Assembly: GCA_029265075.1 (NCBI GenBank)
Contig: JAJUJZ010000014.1
Span: 1 to 38,322 of the forward strand
Reading direction: 5' to 3'
DNA: 38,322 bases
Source: Gammaproteobacteria bacterium
GTDB taxonomy: Bacteria > Pseudomonadota > Gammaproteobacteria > Pseudomonadales > CAMLJR01
Shown here: positions 18,381 to 28,239 of the stretch, piece after piece
How positions within the stretch are numbered: the first letter of the stretch is position 1
Layout: every line of letters begins with the position of its first letter
Translations under genes and position numbers: made by a program
Notes under the pieces: model-generated
Told to the model about the DNA's origin: nothing
The model's database searches: none
The model's input: the letters and a program-made list of their open reading frames with translations, nothing else

Positions 18381-19226
18381 CTACGGCGGTGTCAGACCGA
18401 AGCGCCGGTGAGCCAGAACCGGCATGGCTTCCCGAATGGACAGCTGCCGCTGCTGATCGAACGTCGCGATCACCGGCCTCGCACCGAAGCCCGTCTCGGC
18501 CAGCACCGTCCCCCAGGCATCGACAATCGCAGACCCGCCCGACGTCTGCCGCCGCTCGCTGTGGATACCGCCCTGGTTGGCACCGATCATCAGACACTGG
18601 GTTTCGATGGCGCGCGCCCGCAGCAACGGCAGCCAGTGCGCCTGCCCGGTGTGCCGCGTAAAGGCCGACGGCACTGCAATCATGGTGGCACCGTTTAGCC
18701 GCAGCTGCTGGAAGAGCTCGGGGAAACGCAGGTCGTAGCAGACCGCGAGGCCAAGGCCGCCCCAGGGAGTCGGCACGACAGTCACTTTCTGACCAGGCTG
18801 AAACACGTCCGACTCCCGATAACGGCCGTGACCATCTGCGACGCTGGCATCGAACAGATGCAGCTTGTCGTACCGCCCCACCTCCTCGCCCTGATCATTG
18901 ACGGCCAGTGAGGCGGCGCGAGGCCGCATATCGCCGGGCTCCAGCAGTGGCACCGTTCCTCCTACCAGCCAGAGACCATGGCGCCGCGCCTGTTCGCGCA
19001 GCCACGGCCGCACGATCGCGTCGGCGCCCGCCTCGGCGGCGCCCAGCGCCTGCTGGGAGCGGCTGTCGTAGAGTGCAAAGGTCTCCGGCAGCACGGCCAG
19101 CTGCGCCCCTGCAGCGGCTGCTGCGGCCAGCAAACGTTCGGCCGCGACCAGATTCGCAGCCAGGTCCCGCCCGGACACCAGCTGAATAGCCGCAACGGTG
19201 AGATTTTGTGGCTGAGTCATCTTCAT
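18381..19226 (-). CDS. Nitrilase-family amidase, probable deaminated-glutathione amidase
   Basis: This is a 281-residue carbon-nitrogen hydrolase of the nitrilase superfamily. The catalytic Glu-Lys-Cys set is visible: Glu48 in LPETF, Lys121 in GRYDKLHLFD, and Cys163 in AVCYDLRFPELF. The RYDKLHLFDA and CYDLRFPE forms are those of Nit1/NitA, which destroys deaminated glutathione, a metabolite-repair role. That substrate is inferred. Two ATGs are possible. The first, at 19226, gives a short four-base spacing to AGGG. The second, at 19220 (protein starts MTQPQ), has the better nine-base spacing. It sits downstream of yhdP, as in Pseudomonas. Confidence 0.9.
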   Translation of the reverse strand: MKMTQPQNLTVAAIQLVSGRDLAANLVAAERLLAAAAAAGAQLAVLPETFALYDSRSQQALGAAEAGADAIVRPWLREQARRHGLWLVGGTVPLLEPGDMRPRAASLAVNDQGEEVGRYDKLHLFDASVADGHGRYRESDVFQPGQKVTVVPTPWGGLGLAVCYDLRFPELFQQLRLNGATMIAVPSAFTRHTGQAHWLPLLRARAIETQCLMIGANQGGIHSERRQTSGGSAIVDAWGTVLAETGFGARPVIATFDQQRQLSIREAMPVLAHRRFGLTPP

Positions 19227-19240
19227 TCACCCTTTATGCC

Positions 19241-19278
19241 GCTGGCAGCGGGCAACTATGCTGCTGGCAGCGGGCAAC
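19241..19278. repeat. 22-base tandem direct repeat (two partial copies)
   Basis: GCTGGCAGCGGGCAAC occurs at 19241-19256 and again at 19263-19278, a period of 22 bases, filling the short gap between the yhdP stop and the nitrilase start. It looks like a small local duplication. I saw no function for it. Confidence 0.7.
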
Positions 19279-19280
19279 AC

Positions 19281-22200
19281 TCACTGCGCAGGGGCACCCG
19301 CTTCCCGAGATGCCGCATCTTCATCGCCATCGCCAAACAGCCGCCGGAAGCGAATTTCCGGATCGCGCCAGTCGCCCTCCACGGAGTAGACCGCACTGGA
19401 GAAGCGATCGACCTCATCACCCAGCAGTTTGCTGACCACATAGATGCCCGCGGCGGCCGGCAGCCCGCCGGCCAGTACCGCCACCCACGGCAGATTGGTT
19501 GCAAGTGGCAGGGTCGCGGTCAGTTCCATGTCGACGCCGCCACTGTCAAAGTCGAGGGCACCGGCCAGCCGAAACCGGCTCGACGGGCTCACTACACTCA
19601 GCGGCCGGCCCGTTGTCAGCAGGCCATTGTGCAACTGGAACGACCCCTCGATCTGATCGAAAGCGATGCCATCGCTGAACAGGTCACTGAAGTCGAGCCG
19701 GAGACGGCGCACCAGGTTGGCGAGATTGAAAACGCCCACCACCTTGAGGGCGCCGGTCGCAGTTCCCGGCGCCTTCAGGAAGCGCCCCTCGCCCACCTCC
19801 AGTGCGCCTCTGCCGCTGAGAGCGGTCACGGCGAAGTCCATCGGTGCACCCGGCCAGCTGACACTGGCATCCAGCCAGCCGTCGCGGCCCTGCACTACCG
19901 GTTCAAAACCCCACAGTTCCAGCGCCCGGCCCAGGCGCTCCACTGCCAGGCGCCCCTCAAACCGGGTCTGCTCCCCGGCCGCGCTGCGCAGCCAGATCAG
20001 TTCGGACGGCTGGCCTTCCCGCTCGCCAAACCGCAGCCCCCGCAACTCGCCAGTCAGATCCGTAACACGCACACCGTCTGCCACCGGCCGCATGCGAAAG
20101 CCAAGCGACCCCCAGTTCTGCTGGTCGATCCAGAGTGCGGCGATATCGACATCGATCGCCATCAGCCGGCCCGGATCAGCGCCGGCGGTCGGTTCCGTAC
20201 CGAGGTTTTCTGCGGTACGTACCAGACGCAGCTCGCGCAGCTGGAGCTGCGGCACTGCCTCCGGCTCAGACGGGAACCGAAGCTCCCCCGAGGCGAGGTC
20301 GGAACCGAAGAATAACCGCCAGCCGGCGGGTGCCCGGCCACCGCTCACCGACACGTCGGCCAGCTGCCGCCCGAACAGCGTCAGCTCCGGCGTGCGAATA
20401 TCATCGAGCAGCAGCATCAGCGCGCGCCTGCCCTCTGTCGGCGTGAAATCAATGCGCTCTGCCAGCGCCCGCCAGGGAGCAGCCGCCACCGGCGGCAGGT
20501 CGCCGGTCACCACAAAGGTACCAGGCTGCGCCAGCGCCGCCGTGCTGCTGCTACCGACGCGCAGCGCGCCACGGCGGGGTGACAGGCCGCGCCACTCCAT
20601 GGTCAGCGCTCCCCACTCGCCAAGCGTGGCCTCCAGATCAGTACGGGGACCGCGGGCGCGGCCCAGCGTCGGCATCCGTCCCAGCCGTGCGGCCAGTGCC
20701 GCCCGCTGGTTCAGGAGCTGTGCGTCAACGGTCTCACTCTCGGCGCTGCCCGGCCGCAGCCCGACGGTTGCCCGCAGCGGCAAGGCAGTGCTGCTCAGCT
20801 TGTGAAACGGAGCCGGCAAATCGATCTCGATCCCACGCAGATCCGACTCCAGGGTGATGCTGCCCCGTCCCGCCGCCCAGCGCCCGCTGATGGCCACCGG
20901 CGTACTGCCACGCACCAGCTCCGGCACCGGTGACGGCAGCAGCGCAGCCCAGTCGGCAACCGCCACACTGGTGGAAGCGGTCAGCTGGTAGCCATCTGCT
21001 GCGGAATTCACCGCCAGCTGCACCGGCCGGCCGTGGAGCTGCGCCGTCAGTGCCGGCGCCATCAGTCCGTCCGGCATGGCAGCAGCCTCCACGGCGGCGG
21101 CCACGCTCTCCGGCAGTTCTCCCTGGCGGAACGTCACGGCGCCGTGAATGTGGGTCAGACTCACGGCCGGCTCCTGCAGCTGTAACTCACCACCGCTCAG
21201 CTCGCCGCGCAGTGCGATACCCACCTGCTCGCCGGCGGTGTTCGCGGTGAGCGGCACATGCAGAGCCAGCTCCGCAGCTGCACCGCCCTGCCAGCTCAGC
21301 GCGTCAATCCAGTCGCCCAGCTGCCGCCGTAGTGGCGTCTCCTGAAACAGCCGGAGCCAGCCATTGCCGGAACCGGAGGCACGCGTCACCAGCGAGAGCT
21401 GAAGGGTATTGTCACTGGCTGCCATGACTGCCACCCGGGCCTGCTCAACCAGCAGATCGTCGAGCAGGCGGCCGCTGGTCGCTATCGCAGTGACCGAGCC
21501 GTCGTCGATCCAGAGCTGACCGGATGCCTGTTCCAGCCGTGGCCAGTCGGGATGAAATGAGAACGCTCCCTCGCGGATGTCGGCGAACAGCTGCACCGTA
21601 CGGCCAGCGTGATCTGCGCCGCGCAGCGAGCCCCGGAACACGAACCCCGCGCGCTCCAGCGCGCCACTCGGCCGCGCCGCCGCGAGCCACTCGGTCAGTG
21701 TCGGCGGCAGTGTGCGTGGCACGAAAGCAAGCGCCGCTTCGGCACTGGTCTCGCCCATGCCGATCAGCAGCGTCATGGCTGGGGGCGCTTCTGCACCGGC
21801 GTGGATCGGCAGGTCGAGTGCCAGGCGCACCCGTGCGGGCGCGTTGTCGGCAGTGGCTGCGCTCAGCACGCTGCTGGCGACTGCCACCCTTCGCTGCTCG
21901 CGGTCGATGCGCCAGTCGACCCGCCCACGAGCATCACGCAGTGCGATCGGCTCGTCGTAGACAGAGGGAAAGGCGAGCGCCAGTTCCGGTGCATCTACCC
22001 AGCCGCGGCCCCCATCCAGATCGATTTCCACATAACCGCGGCCGCCAGTAACACCGGGCGACTCCCGCCACGGCTGCAATGCCAGCGCGTCGAACTCGGC
22101 ACGCGCCAGCAAGCGGTCGCGGTGACGCGGCGCGGTAGGCAGCGTCAGATGCAGTGCGCGCAATGTGCCTGTCGGCGCCATGCCCGCGATCGCCTCGCGC

Positions 22201-23300
22201 CACAGCGGCGGCAGCAGATCGTCGCGATCAAGCAGATCGCGCAGCTGCGCCAGTTCCAGCGCTGGCACCGCCAGCTCGAACTGTTCTGTCGCAGCACCGC
22301 GCTGACGCAGCCACAGCCGCTCAAGCGCCACCGGAATCTCACCCCACTCGGCCGCGATATCCGACAGCCATAACTGCCGCTCGCCCGGCTGCTCGCTCAT
22401 CAGGAAGCGGGCACGAAAATCAGTGACCGGCGGCGCCGGATGCCCGATCAGCGCACCCAGATCAATCTGAGGTACCGCCACATCGCCGCGCACTGTCACG
22501 TCGCCGCGCTCCCAGCTGAACCAGGCGCGGCCGCTCAGCAGCCCGTGCCGCAGATCAATGCCGAAGCTCCGGGCGGCAGGCAGCACTGAGGTCAGATCGA
22601 GGCCGGTGAACTGGAGGTATGCCCCGGCCCGGAAGGCATCGCGCTGGCGGGGATCGCCCCGGCTCTCGACCACCATCTGCAGCGGCGCGCCACTGGTGGC
22701 AGTCGTGGCTGCCAGCTGCAGCCGGCGGAAGCGGCCGCTCCGGCTGAGAATTAGTTCGTCGACGAACAGCTCGCCCCGGCCGCCGTGATAGAAGTCGAGA
22801 TCGATACGGGAGTCGTCGATCGCCGCGCTGCGGATTGCCAGCAGAAAATCGAGCAGACGACCACCGCCACTGCCCGCGTCCTGCGGCGGGAAACCACGCA
22901 GCTGCCAGCGCCCCAGCGGCTGCTCCTCCAGGGTCACGCGCAGGCCGCTGCCCTCGACGCCGCTGAACGCAGGCACCCAGCGCCGCAGACTCTCCAGCAG
23001 ATCAAGCCGCAGCGCGAGACGGTCGATCCGCGCCACCACTTCCTCAGGATGGTCCGGATGGTGCAAGGTCAGCTCGGTGACATCCAGCCGCGGGCGCAGC
23101 GGGCGCCACTCGGCGCTGATGGTCCCGACCGAGACGATCAGGCCGGTGCGCTCACGCAGCTCTTCCAGCAGTACGTCCTGATAGCGATCGAGATAGGGGA
23201 CGTAGTAACGGCCGAGCGCCACCACGGCGCCGACGGTGAGCACCACCGTGACGATGCCAGTCCAGAGCAGTCGGTTCAGCCACACGGCGAAGGCACGCAT
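19281..23300 (-). CDS. yhdP: YhdP, AsmA-like inner-to-outer membrane lipid transport protein
   Basis: This is a 1339-residue YhdP (DUF3971/AsmA-like, in the same broad class as TamB). Such proteins form long hydrophobic grooves across the periplasm and carry phospholipids from inner to outer membrane, with YhdP, TamB and YdbH partly redundant. An N-terminal membrane helix lies at about residues 9-31. A long beta-rich region with many Leu-rich strand repeats follows. The C-terminal AsmA-like domain shows VVGVFNLANLVRRLRLDFSDLF, EGSFQLHNGLLTT and PLATNLPWVAVLAGGLPAAAGIYVVSKL, typical of YhdP. Length matches E. coli YhdP (about 1266) with slight excess. It starts 33 bases after the rng stop and belongs to the mre-maf-rng-yhdP run. 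Confidence 0.92.
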   Translation of the reverse strand: MRAFAVWLNRLLWTGIVTVVLTVGAVVALGRYYVPYLDRYQDVLLEELRERTGLIVSVGTISAEWRPLRPRLDVTELTLHHPDHPEEVVARIDRLALRLDLLESLRRWVPAFSGVEGSGLRVTLEEQPLGRWQLRGFPPQDAGSGGGRLLDFLLAIRSAAIDDSRIDLDFYHGGRGELFVDELILSRSGRFRRLQLAATTATSGAPLQMVVESRGDPRQRDAFRAGAYLQFTGLDLTSVLPAARSFGIDLRHGLLSGRAWFSWERGDVTVRGDVAVPQIDLGALIGHPAPPVTDFRARFLMSEQPGERQLWLSDIAAEWGEIPVALERLWLRQRGAATEQFELAVPALELAQLRDLLDRDDLLPPLWREAIAGMAPTGTLRALHLTLPTAPRHRDRLLARAEFDALALQPWRESPGVTGGRGYVEIDLDGGRGWVDAPELALAFPSVYDEPIALRDARGRVDWRIDREQRRVAVASSVLSAATADNAPARVRLALDLPIHAGAEAPPAMTLLIGMGETSAEAALAFVPRTLPPTLTEWLAAARPSGALERAGFVFRGSLRGADHAGRTVQLFADIREGAFSFHPDWPRLEQASGQLWIDDGSVTAIATSGRLLDDLLVEQARVAVMAASDNTLQLSLVTRASGSGNGWLRLFQETPLRRQLGDWIDALSWQGGAAAELALHVPLTANTAGEQVGIALRGELSGGELQLQEPAVSLTHIHGAVTFRQGELPESVAAAVEAAAMPDGLMAPALTAQLHGRPVQLAVNSAADGYQLTASTSVAVADWAALLPSPVPELVRGSTPVAISGRWAAGRGSITLESDLRGIEIDLPAPFHKLSSTALPLRATVGLRPGSAESETVDAQLLNQRAALAARLGRMPTLGRARGPRTDLEATLGEWGALTMEWRGLSPRRGALRVGSSSTAALAQPGTFVVTGDLPPVAAAPWRALAERIDFTPTEGRRALMLLLDDIRTPELTLFGRQLADVSVSGGRAPAGWRLFFGSDLASGELRFPSEPEAVPQLQLRELRLVRTAENLGTEPTAGADPGRLMAIDVDIAALWIDQQNWGSLGFRMRPVADGVRVTDLTGELRGLRFGEREGQPSELIWLRSAAGEQTRFEGRLAVERLGRALELWGFEPVVQGRDGWLDASVSWPGAPMDFAVTALSGRGALEVGEGRFLKAPGTATGALKVVGVFNLANLVRRLRLDFSDLFSDGIAFDQIEGSFQLHNGLLTTGRPLSVVSPSSRFRLAGALDFDSGGVDMELTATLPLATNLPWVAVLAGGLPAAAGIYVVSKLLGDEVDRFSSAVYSVEGDWRDPEIRFRRLFGDGDEDAASREAGAPAQ

Positions 23301-23332
23301 GAGCCGGCGTTCCTCTGCTGACTCAGCCGAGA

Positions 23333-24808
23333 TCAGAGCAGCACGACATCGAACTGCTCCTGGGAGTACATGATTTCGACCTGGAACTGAATCGTCTTGC
23401 CGAGATGCTCTTCCAGATCGGCGACGATCGCCGAATCTTCATCCAGCAACCGGTCGACCACCGCCTGTGACGCCAGCACCAGCAGCCGGTCGTTATCGTA
23501 AGTCCGCGCATCGCGCATGATCTCGCGGAAGATCTCGTAACAGACCGTTTCCGGCGACTTGAGGGAACCACGGCCCTGACACACCGGGCACGGCTCGCAG
23601 AGCACATGGCCGAGGCTCTCGCGGGTCCGTTTACGGGTCATTTCCACCAGACCCAGCTCGGAGACGCCGGTGATGCTGGTCTTGGCGTAATCCTTCTCCA
23701 TCGCCTTCTCGAGCGTACGCAGCACCTGCCGGCGATGCTCCGGATCCTTCATGTCGATGAAATCGATGATGATGATGCCGCCGAGGTTACGGATGCGCAG
23801 CTGGCGCGCCAGCGCGGTGGCTGCCTCGAGGTTGGTCTTGAAAATGGTCTCTTCGAGGTTGCGATGGCCGACGAAGGCGCCGGTATTGACATCCACCGTG
23901 GTCATCGCCTCGGTCTGGTCGATGATGAGATGCCCGCCCGACTTGAGTTCCACCTTGCGCCCCAGCGCCTTCTGGATCTCGGCCTCGATGCCGTACAGGT
24001 CGAACAGCGGCCGCTCGCTGCGATAAAGCTCGATGCGGTCGACGATCTCGGGGATGTAATCGCGCGCGAAGTCGACAACTCGCGGATAGCTGGCGGGCGA
24101 ATCGATGCGAATTTTCTCCAGTCCGGGTCTGACCAGATCGCGCATGGTGCGCAGGAATAGCGGCAAATCCTGGTAGATCATCGCCGGCGTCTCGGGACGC
24201 GTCATGCGCTCGCTGAGCTTGGTCCAGAGTCGCTTCAGAAAGCGCACATCCGCCAGCAGCTCGTCGCGCCCCACACCTTCCGCCGCAGTGCGGATGATGA
24301 AGCCCCCGGCATCATTGAGACCTTCGGCGATGGCAACCTCCTCCACCAGCGCCCGCAGCCGCAGCCGCTCCGCTTCGTCCTCAATGCGCTGCGAAATGCC
24401 GATGTGCGGCGTTTGTGGCATGTAGACGAGGTAGCGCGACGAGACGGAAAGATGAGTCGTCAGGCGCGCGCCCTTGCTGCCCAGCGGGTCTTTGTTGACC
24501 TGCACGATCAGCGACTGGCCTTCCCGCACCAGTTCGCGAATATCGGGTATGTCGCCGCCGCGCTCGGTTGCCTGCTCGCTGGTCAGCTCGATATCTGAGG
24601 CGTGCAGGAAACAGGCCCGTTCCAGACCAACATCGACGAACGCCGCCTGCATCCCCGGCAGCACCCGCACTACCCGCCCGCGGTAAATATTGCCCACGAA
24701 ACCGCGCGAGCGCTCGCGCTCGATGTAAATCTCTTGCAGCACACCGTTGTCGACCAGCGCGACCCGCGTCTCCATCGGTGTGATGTTGATCAGGATCTCT
24801 TCGTTCAT
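23333..24808 (-). CDS. rng: Ribonuclease G
   Basis: This is a 491-residue RNase E/G family endonuclease of the short RNase G type. It trims the 5' end of 16S rRNA and degrades some mRNAs. The S1 RNA-binding domain starts at FVGNIYRGRVVRVLPGMQAAFVDVG (about 36-60). The catalytic Mg-binding aspartates lie in TTVDVNTGAFVG and IIDFIDMKD. The zinc link is CEPCPVCQGRG (about 405-415). It ends soon after, lacking the long RNase E scaffold tail. The start overlaps the maf stop as ATGA, and GAGG precedes the ATG. The order maf-rng-yhdP is also found in E. coli. Confidence 0.96.
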   Translation of the reverse strand: MNEEILINITPMETRVALVDNGVLQEIYIERERSRGFVGNIYRGRVVRVLPGMQAAFVDVGLERACFLHASDIELTSEQATERGGDIPDIRELVREGQSLIVQVNKDPLGSKGARLTTHLSVSSRYLVYMPQTPHIGISQRIEDEAERLRLRALVEEVAIAEGLNDAGGFIIRTAAEGVGRDELLADVRFLKRLWTKLSERMTRPETPAMIYQDLPLFLRTMRDLVRPGLEKIRIDSPASYPRVVDFARDYIPEIVDRIELYRSERPLFDLYGIEAEIQKALGRKVELKSGGHLIIDQTEAMTTVDVNTGAFVGHRNLEETIFKTNLEAATALARQLRIRNLGGIIIIDFIDMKDPEHRRQVLRTLEKAMEKDYAKTSITGVSELGLVEMTRKRTRESLGHVLCEPCPVCQGRGSLKSPETVCYEIFREIMRDARTYDNDRLLVLASQAVVDRLLDEDSAIVADLEEHLGKTIQFQVEIMYSQEQFDVVLL

Positions 24809-25395
24809 GCGCCTCGACCCCGTCCGGCACCATAGCCTGCCAGCTTCAGCAGCTCAGCAGTTTCGCACAGCGGCAGGCCGACGACACCGCTGTAACTGCC
24901 TTCAATACGGGAAATGAAGGCTGCAGCACGCCCCTGGATGCCGTAAGCGCCGGCTTTGTCGAGTGGCTCACCCGTCGCACAGTAAGCAGCGATATCGGCC
25001 TCGGACAGCGCGATCATCATCACGTCGGTGACAGATACCCGCGCCAGCAGCGTCTCGCCCTGTGCCACCGCCACACCCGTCAGCACCTGGTGGGTGCGTC
25101 CGGCGAGCCGGCGCAGCATGGCCGCAGCAGCGGTTGCATCGTCCGGTTTGCCAAGGATTTCGCCATCGACCACCACACAGGTATCAGCACCGATGACCAC
25201 CGCCGGCGTCGCCGGCGGCAGTGCCGCCTTGCCCGCCAGCGCCTTGCGCCGTGCCAGCCGCTCCACATAGGCCGCTGCGCTTTCGCCCGGCAGCAGCGAC
25301 TCGTCGACCGCCGGCGCCACCAGCTCATGATCGAGCCCAAGCTGGAGCAGCAATTCACGGCGACGGGGCGACTGAGAGGCTAAATAGAGGCGCAT
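24805..25395 (-). CDS. Maf-family nucleotide pyrophosphatase (YhdE type)
   Basis: This is a 196-residue Maf protein. Family members hydrolyse non-canonical or pyrimidine nucleoside triphosphates; the YhdE branch prefers dTTP and UTP. The N-terminal phosphate loop LYLASQSPRRRELLLQLG, PAVVIGADTCVVVDGEILGKP with the catalytic Asp, and GAYGIQGRAAAFISRIEGSYSGVVGLPL are all present. The neighbourhood of rng and mreD, as for E. coli yhdE, supports the YhdE branch over YceF. The ATG at 25395 is chosen because the protein must begin just before the phosphate loop. The much longer open frame lies within mreD. The stop overlaps rng. Confidence 0.94.
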   Translation of the reverse strand: MRLYLASQSPRRRELLLQLGLDHELVAPAVDESLLPGESAAAYVERLARRKALAGKAALPPATPAVVIGADTCVVVDGEILGKPDDATAAAAMLRRLAGRTHQVLTGVAVAQGETLLARVSVTDVMMIALSEADIAAYCATGEPLDKAGAYGIQGRAAAFISRIEGSYSGVVGLPLCETAELLKLAGYGAGRGRGA

Positions 25396-25423
25396 GGCTC
25401 TCCCTGCATCAGACAACGACAGC

Positions 25424-25909
25424 TCAATAAACCTGAAAACGCCGCCGGCAGTAGCGCAGCAGCACCATGACGGTGGGCCACAGCAGGGCCGACACCAGCG
25501 CCGGCAACAGGAACAGCAGGCTCGGCACCACCTGGGCATGCGTGAGAGTCTGTACCCAGTAATTGACCAGCTGATGCACGCCAATCAGGACAAACACGAT
25601 GCCCGCCTGCTGCCACCCGGCATACATTCGCATTCGCTGGTACAGCACCAGTCCGACATAAGCGACCACCGACAGCGACAGCGCATTCTGGCCGAGCGTC
25701 ACTCCTTCCACCACGTCCAGCAGCAGGCCGGTGGCCCAGGCCGACAGAATGCCCACGCGATGTGGCAGGGCGATCACCCAGTAGATCAGTACCAGCGCCA
25801 CCCACTCCGGCCGCGCCCAGGCCGCCCAGGCCGGCATGGGCACGATGCTGAGCCAGATCGCCACCGCAATGCTGAGGGCGATTACCCAGATGCCGCGCGG
25901 TCGGGTCAC
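25424..25909 (-). CDS. mreD: Rod shape-determining protein MreD
   Basis: This is a 161-residue hydrophobic protein with about five membrane segments. MreD is an inner-membrane part of the elongasome with MreB, MreC, RodA and PBP2. Typical features are the GILSAWATGLLLDVVEGVTLGQNALSLSVVAY block near residues 53-82 and the charged short C-terminus RYCRRRF. It starts with GTG, and GTGA overlaps the mreC stop, so translation is coupled. The maf ATG lies 28 bases after its stop. MreD is poorly conserved, and position after mreC makes the call firm. Confidence 0.94.
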   Translation of the reverse strand: MTRPRGIWVIALSIAVAIWLSIVPMPAWAAWARPEWVALVLIYWVIALPHRVGILSAWATGLLLDVVEGVTLGQNALSLSVVAYVGLVLYQRMRMYAGWQQAGIVFVLIGVHQLVNYWVQTLTHAQVVPSLLFLLPALVSALLWPTVMVLLRYCRRRFQVY

Positions 25910-26775
25910 TCTGCCGGCCCTTCCTCGGCCGCAGCCGCCTCAGGTCCGGGCACGCCATTTTCGCTGAACACCAGCAGCAGATGGCGGCTGCGATCGAGAT
26001 GCGCCAGCGGGCGCGCGGTAACCTGCAGGAACTGGTCCCCCGGATCCTCGGTTACTTCAGTGACCACAGCCACCGGATAACCGGGCGGAAAAACCCCACC
26101 CAGGCCCGATGTCGTCAGCAGATCCCCTGCCACGATATCGGTGGTGGCGGCAACATGACTCAGTGTGAGCTGGTCGAGCCGCCCGCCGCCTTCGGCAATG
26201 GCGCGCACGCCGTTGCGATTGACCTGCACCGGCACCGCATGAGCCGAATCGGTAATCACCAGCACGCGACTGAAGTGAGCACTCACCTCCACCACTTGCC
26301 CCACCAGACCGTGGGCGTCGATCACCGGCTGGCTGTCATAGACACCATCTTCGCTACCCTTGTTGATGACCACGACATGCCGCAGCGGATCGGGCGATAC
26401 GCCGATCAGTTCGGCGATGAGGACGCTGTCATCGAGGTGGGTAGCGGAGTTGAGCAGCTGCCGCAGGCGGGCGTTTTCGGCCGCCAGTGATGCCATCTTG
26501 GTGACCTTGGCCTGCAGGATCAGGTTGTCTTTGCGGAGCCGCTCATTCTCCGCCGCCAGACTGCGCCAGTCGCGAAGATTATGGTGACTCCACTGGCTGA
26601 TGCGGGAAGGCACATCCGCCAGCCAGTAAAACGGTGTGGCGACGACCGAGAAGGCCGACTCGACGCGCTCAAGACCCTCCCAGCGGAAGTGACCGGCGAT
26701 CAGCAGCAGCGCTGCGACCCCCAGCACCAGTATGCGCAACCCGATCGACGGGCCTTTTTGGAAAAGCGGTTTGAT
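25906..26775 (-). CDS. mreC: Rod shape-determining protein MreC, probable ATC start
   Basis: MreC spans the inner membrane and links MreB filaments to periplasmic PBP2. It has a membrane helix near residues 14-31, a coiled coil (ENERLRKDNLILQAKV to ENARLRQLL, about 70-110) and the beta-rich periplasmic part with SGLGGVFPPGYPVAVV. The conserved MreC N-terminus, KPLFQKGPSIGLR, is encoded here but lies upstream of the first canonical start, a TTG at 26739. Between the in-frame stop at 26787-26785 and that TTG there is no ATG, GTG, TTG or CTG. An ATC at 26775 aligns with the initiator of MKPIF in E. coli MreC and sits five bases after a strong GAGGTG. I therefore annotate ATC as start (289 residues). 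The conservative alternative is TTG at 26739 (277 residues), which loses the conserved segment. The stop overlaps mreD. Confidence 0.87.
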   Translation of the reverse strand: MKPLFQKGPSIGLRILVLGVAALLLIAGHFRWEGLERVESAFSVVATPFYWLADVPSRISQWSHHNLRDWRSLAAENERLRKDNLILQAKVTKMASLAAENARLRQLLNSATHLDDSVLIAELIGVSPDPLRHVVVINKGSEDGVYDSQPVIDAHGLVGQVVEVSAHFSRVLVITDSAHAVPVQVNRNGVRAIAEGGGRLDQLTLSHVAATTDIVAGDLLTTSGLGGVFPPGYPVAVVTEVTEDPGDQFLQVTARPLAHLDRSRHLLLVFSENGVPGPEAAAAEEGPAE

Positions 26776-26780
26776 GACGC

Positions 26781-26786
26781 CACCTC
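26781..26786 (-). promoter_or_regulatory. Ribosome-binding site pointing to an ATC start in mreC
   Basis: The minus strand reads GAGGTG, then GCGTC, then ATC at 26775-26773. Spacing of five bases is ideal for ATC. It is about 41 bases from the TTG alternative, which has no such motif directly before it. Confidence 0.6.
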
Positions 26787-26834
26787 AGCGCGTTGGAATT
26801 CCGTCGCGCCAGCAGCGCGGCGCGAGCCGCCAGC

Positions 26835-27881
<1,047 letters not shown>

Positions 27882-27971
27882 TCACCTTGTCGAGTGGGAG
27901 CAATGGCAAGCCCCGACCTGCAGGAGGGCGACGACAAAACAGAGGAAAACCGGCTGTCGTTCAAACGCGCA

Positions 27972-28000
27972 ACTCTATCAACGGCGGGGTTTAAGGGCAA
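27972..28000 (-). promoter_or_regulatory. Candidate sigma-70 promoter for mreB
   Basis: The minus strand reads TTGCCC (four of six), 17 bases, TAGAGT (four of six). Start near 27965 would give a leader of about 93 bases for mreB. Moderate match only. Confidence 0.35.
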
Positions 28001-28095
28001 GGCGCAATTGTGGTAACTTTGCGCTCTTCTTCGCAGTCCGCGCACTTGTCCATCTCACTGTTTACGCAAGACTTTCACCTCGGCCCGATCCCGTT

Positions 28096-28192
28096 CCGGG
28101 ACGGTCAGGGGCGCGTGCAGAGACGCTCAGAGGCGTCAGGTACAAGTGGCGATGCAACCGGCTTCCGGCCGGACGCGCCCGTCCTGTCCCGG
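28096..28192 (+). other. Predicted branched RNA structure in the gatC leader
   Basis: The segment 28096-28116 pairs with 28173-28192. The outer part of the stem, 28096-28104 with 28184-28192, includes one G-U pair. The inner part is eight perfect pairs, 28109-28116 with 28173-28180. A small internal loop joins the two parts. Inside are two short hairpins: GACGC (28122-28126) with GCGTC (28133-28137), and CCGGC (28158-28162) with GCCGG (28168-28172). No T run follows, so it is not an intrinsic terminator. It ends 47 bases before the gatC ATG. I do not recognise it as a known riboswitch or sRNA. Folding was done by eye. Confidence 0.4.
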
Positions 28193-28239
28193 GAGAGAGC
28201 ATTGGCGACTGCGTAACCAGCATAGCTCGGAGAGCGGCG

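Noticed and set aside
18978-20315. A 445-codon plus-strand open frame across the nitrilase gene and the end of yhdP
   Set aside because: It runs antisense across two well-supported genes and their gap, with no domain or signal and an implausible composition.
28010-28216. A 68-codon open frame in the mreB-gatC gap
   Set aside because: No ribosome-binding site, no conserved features, and it overlaps the predicted RNA fold. It was not called as a gene.
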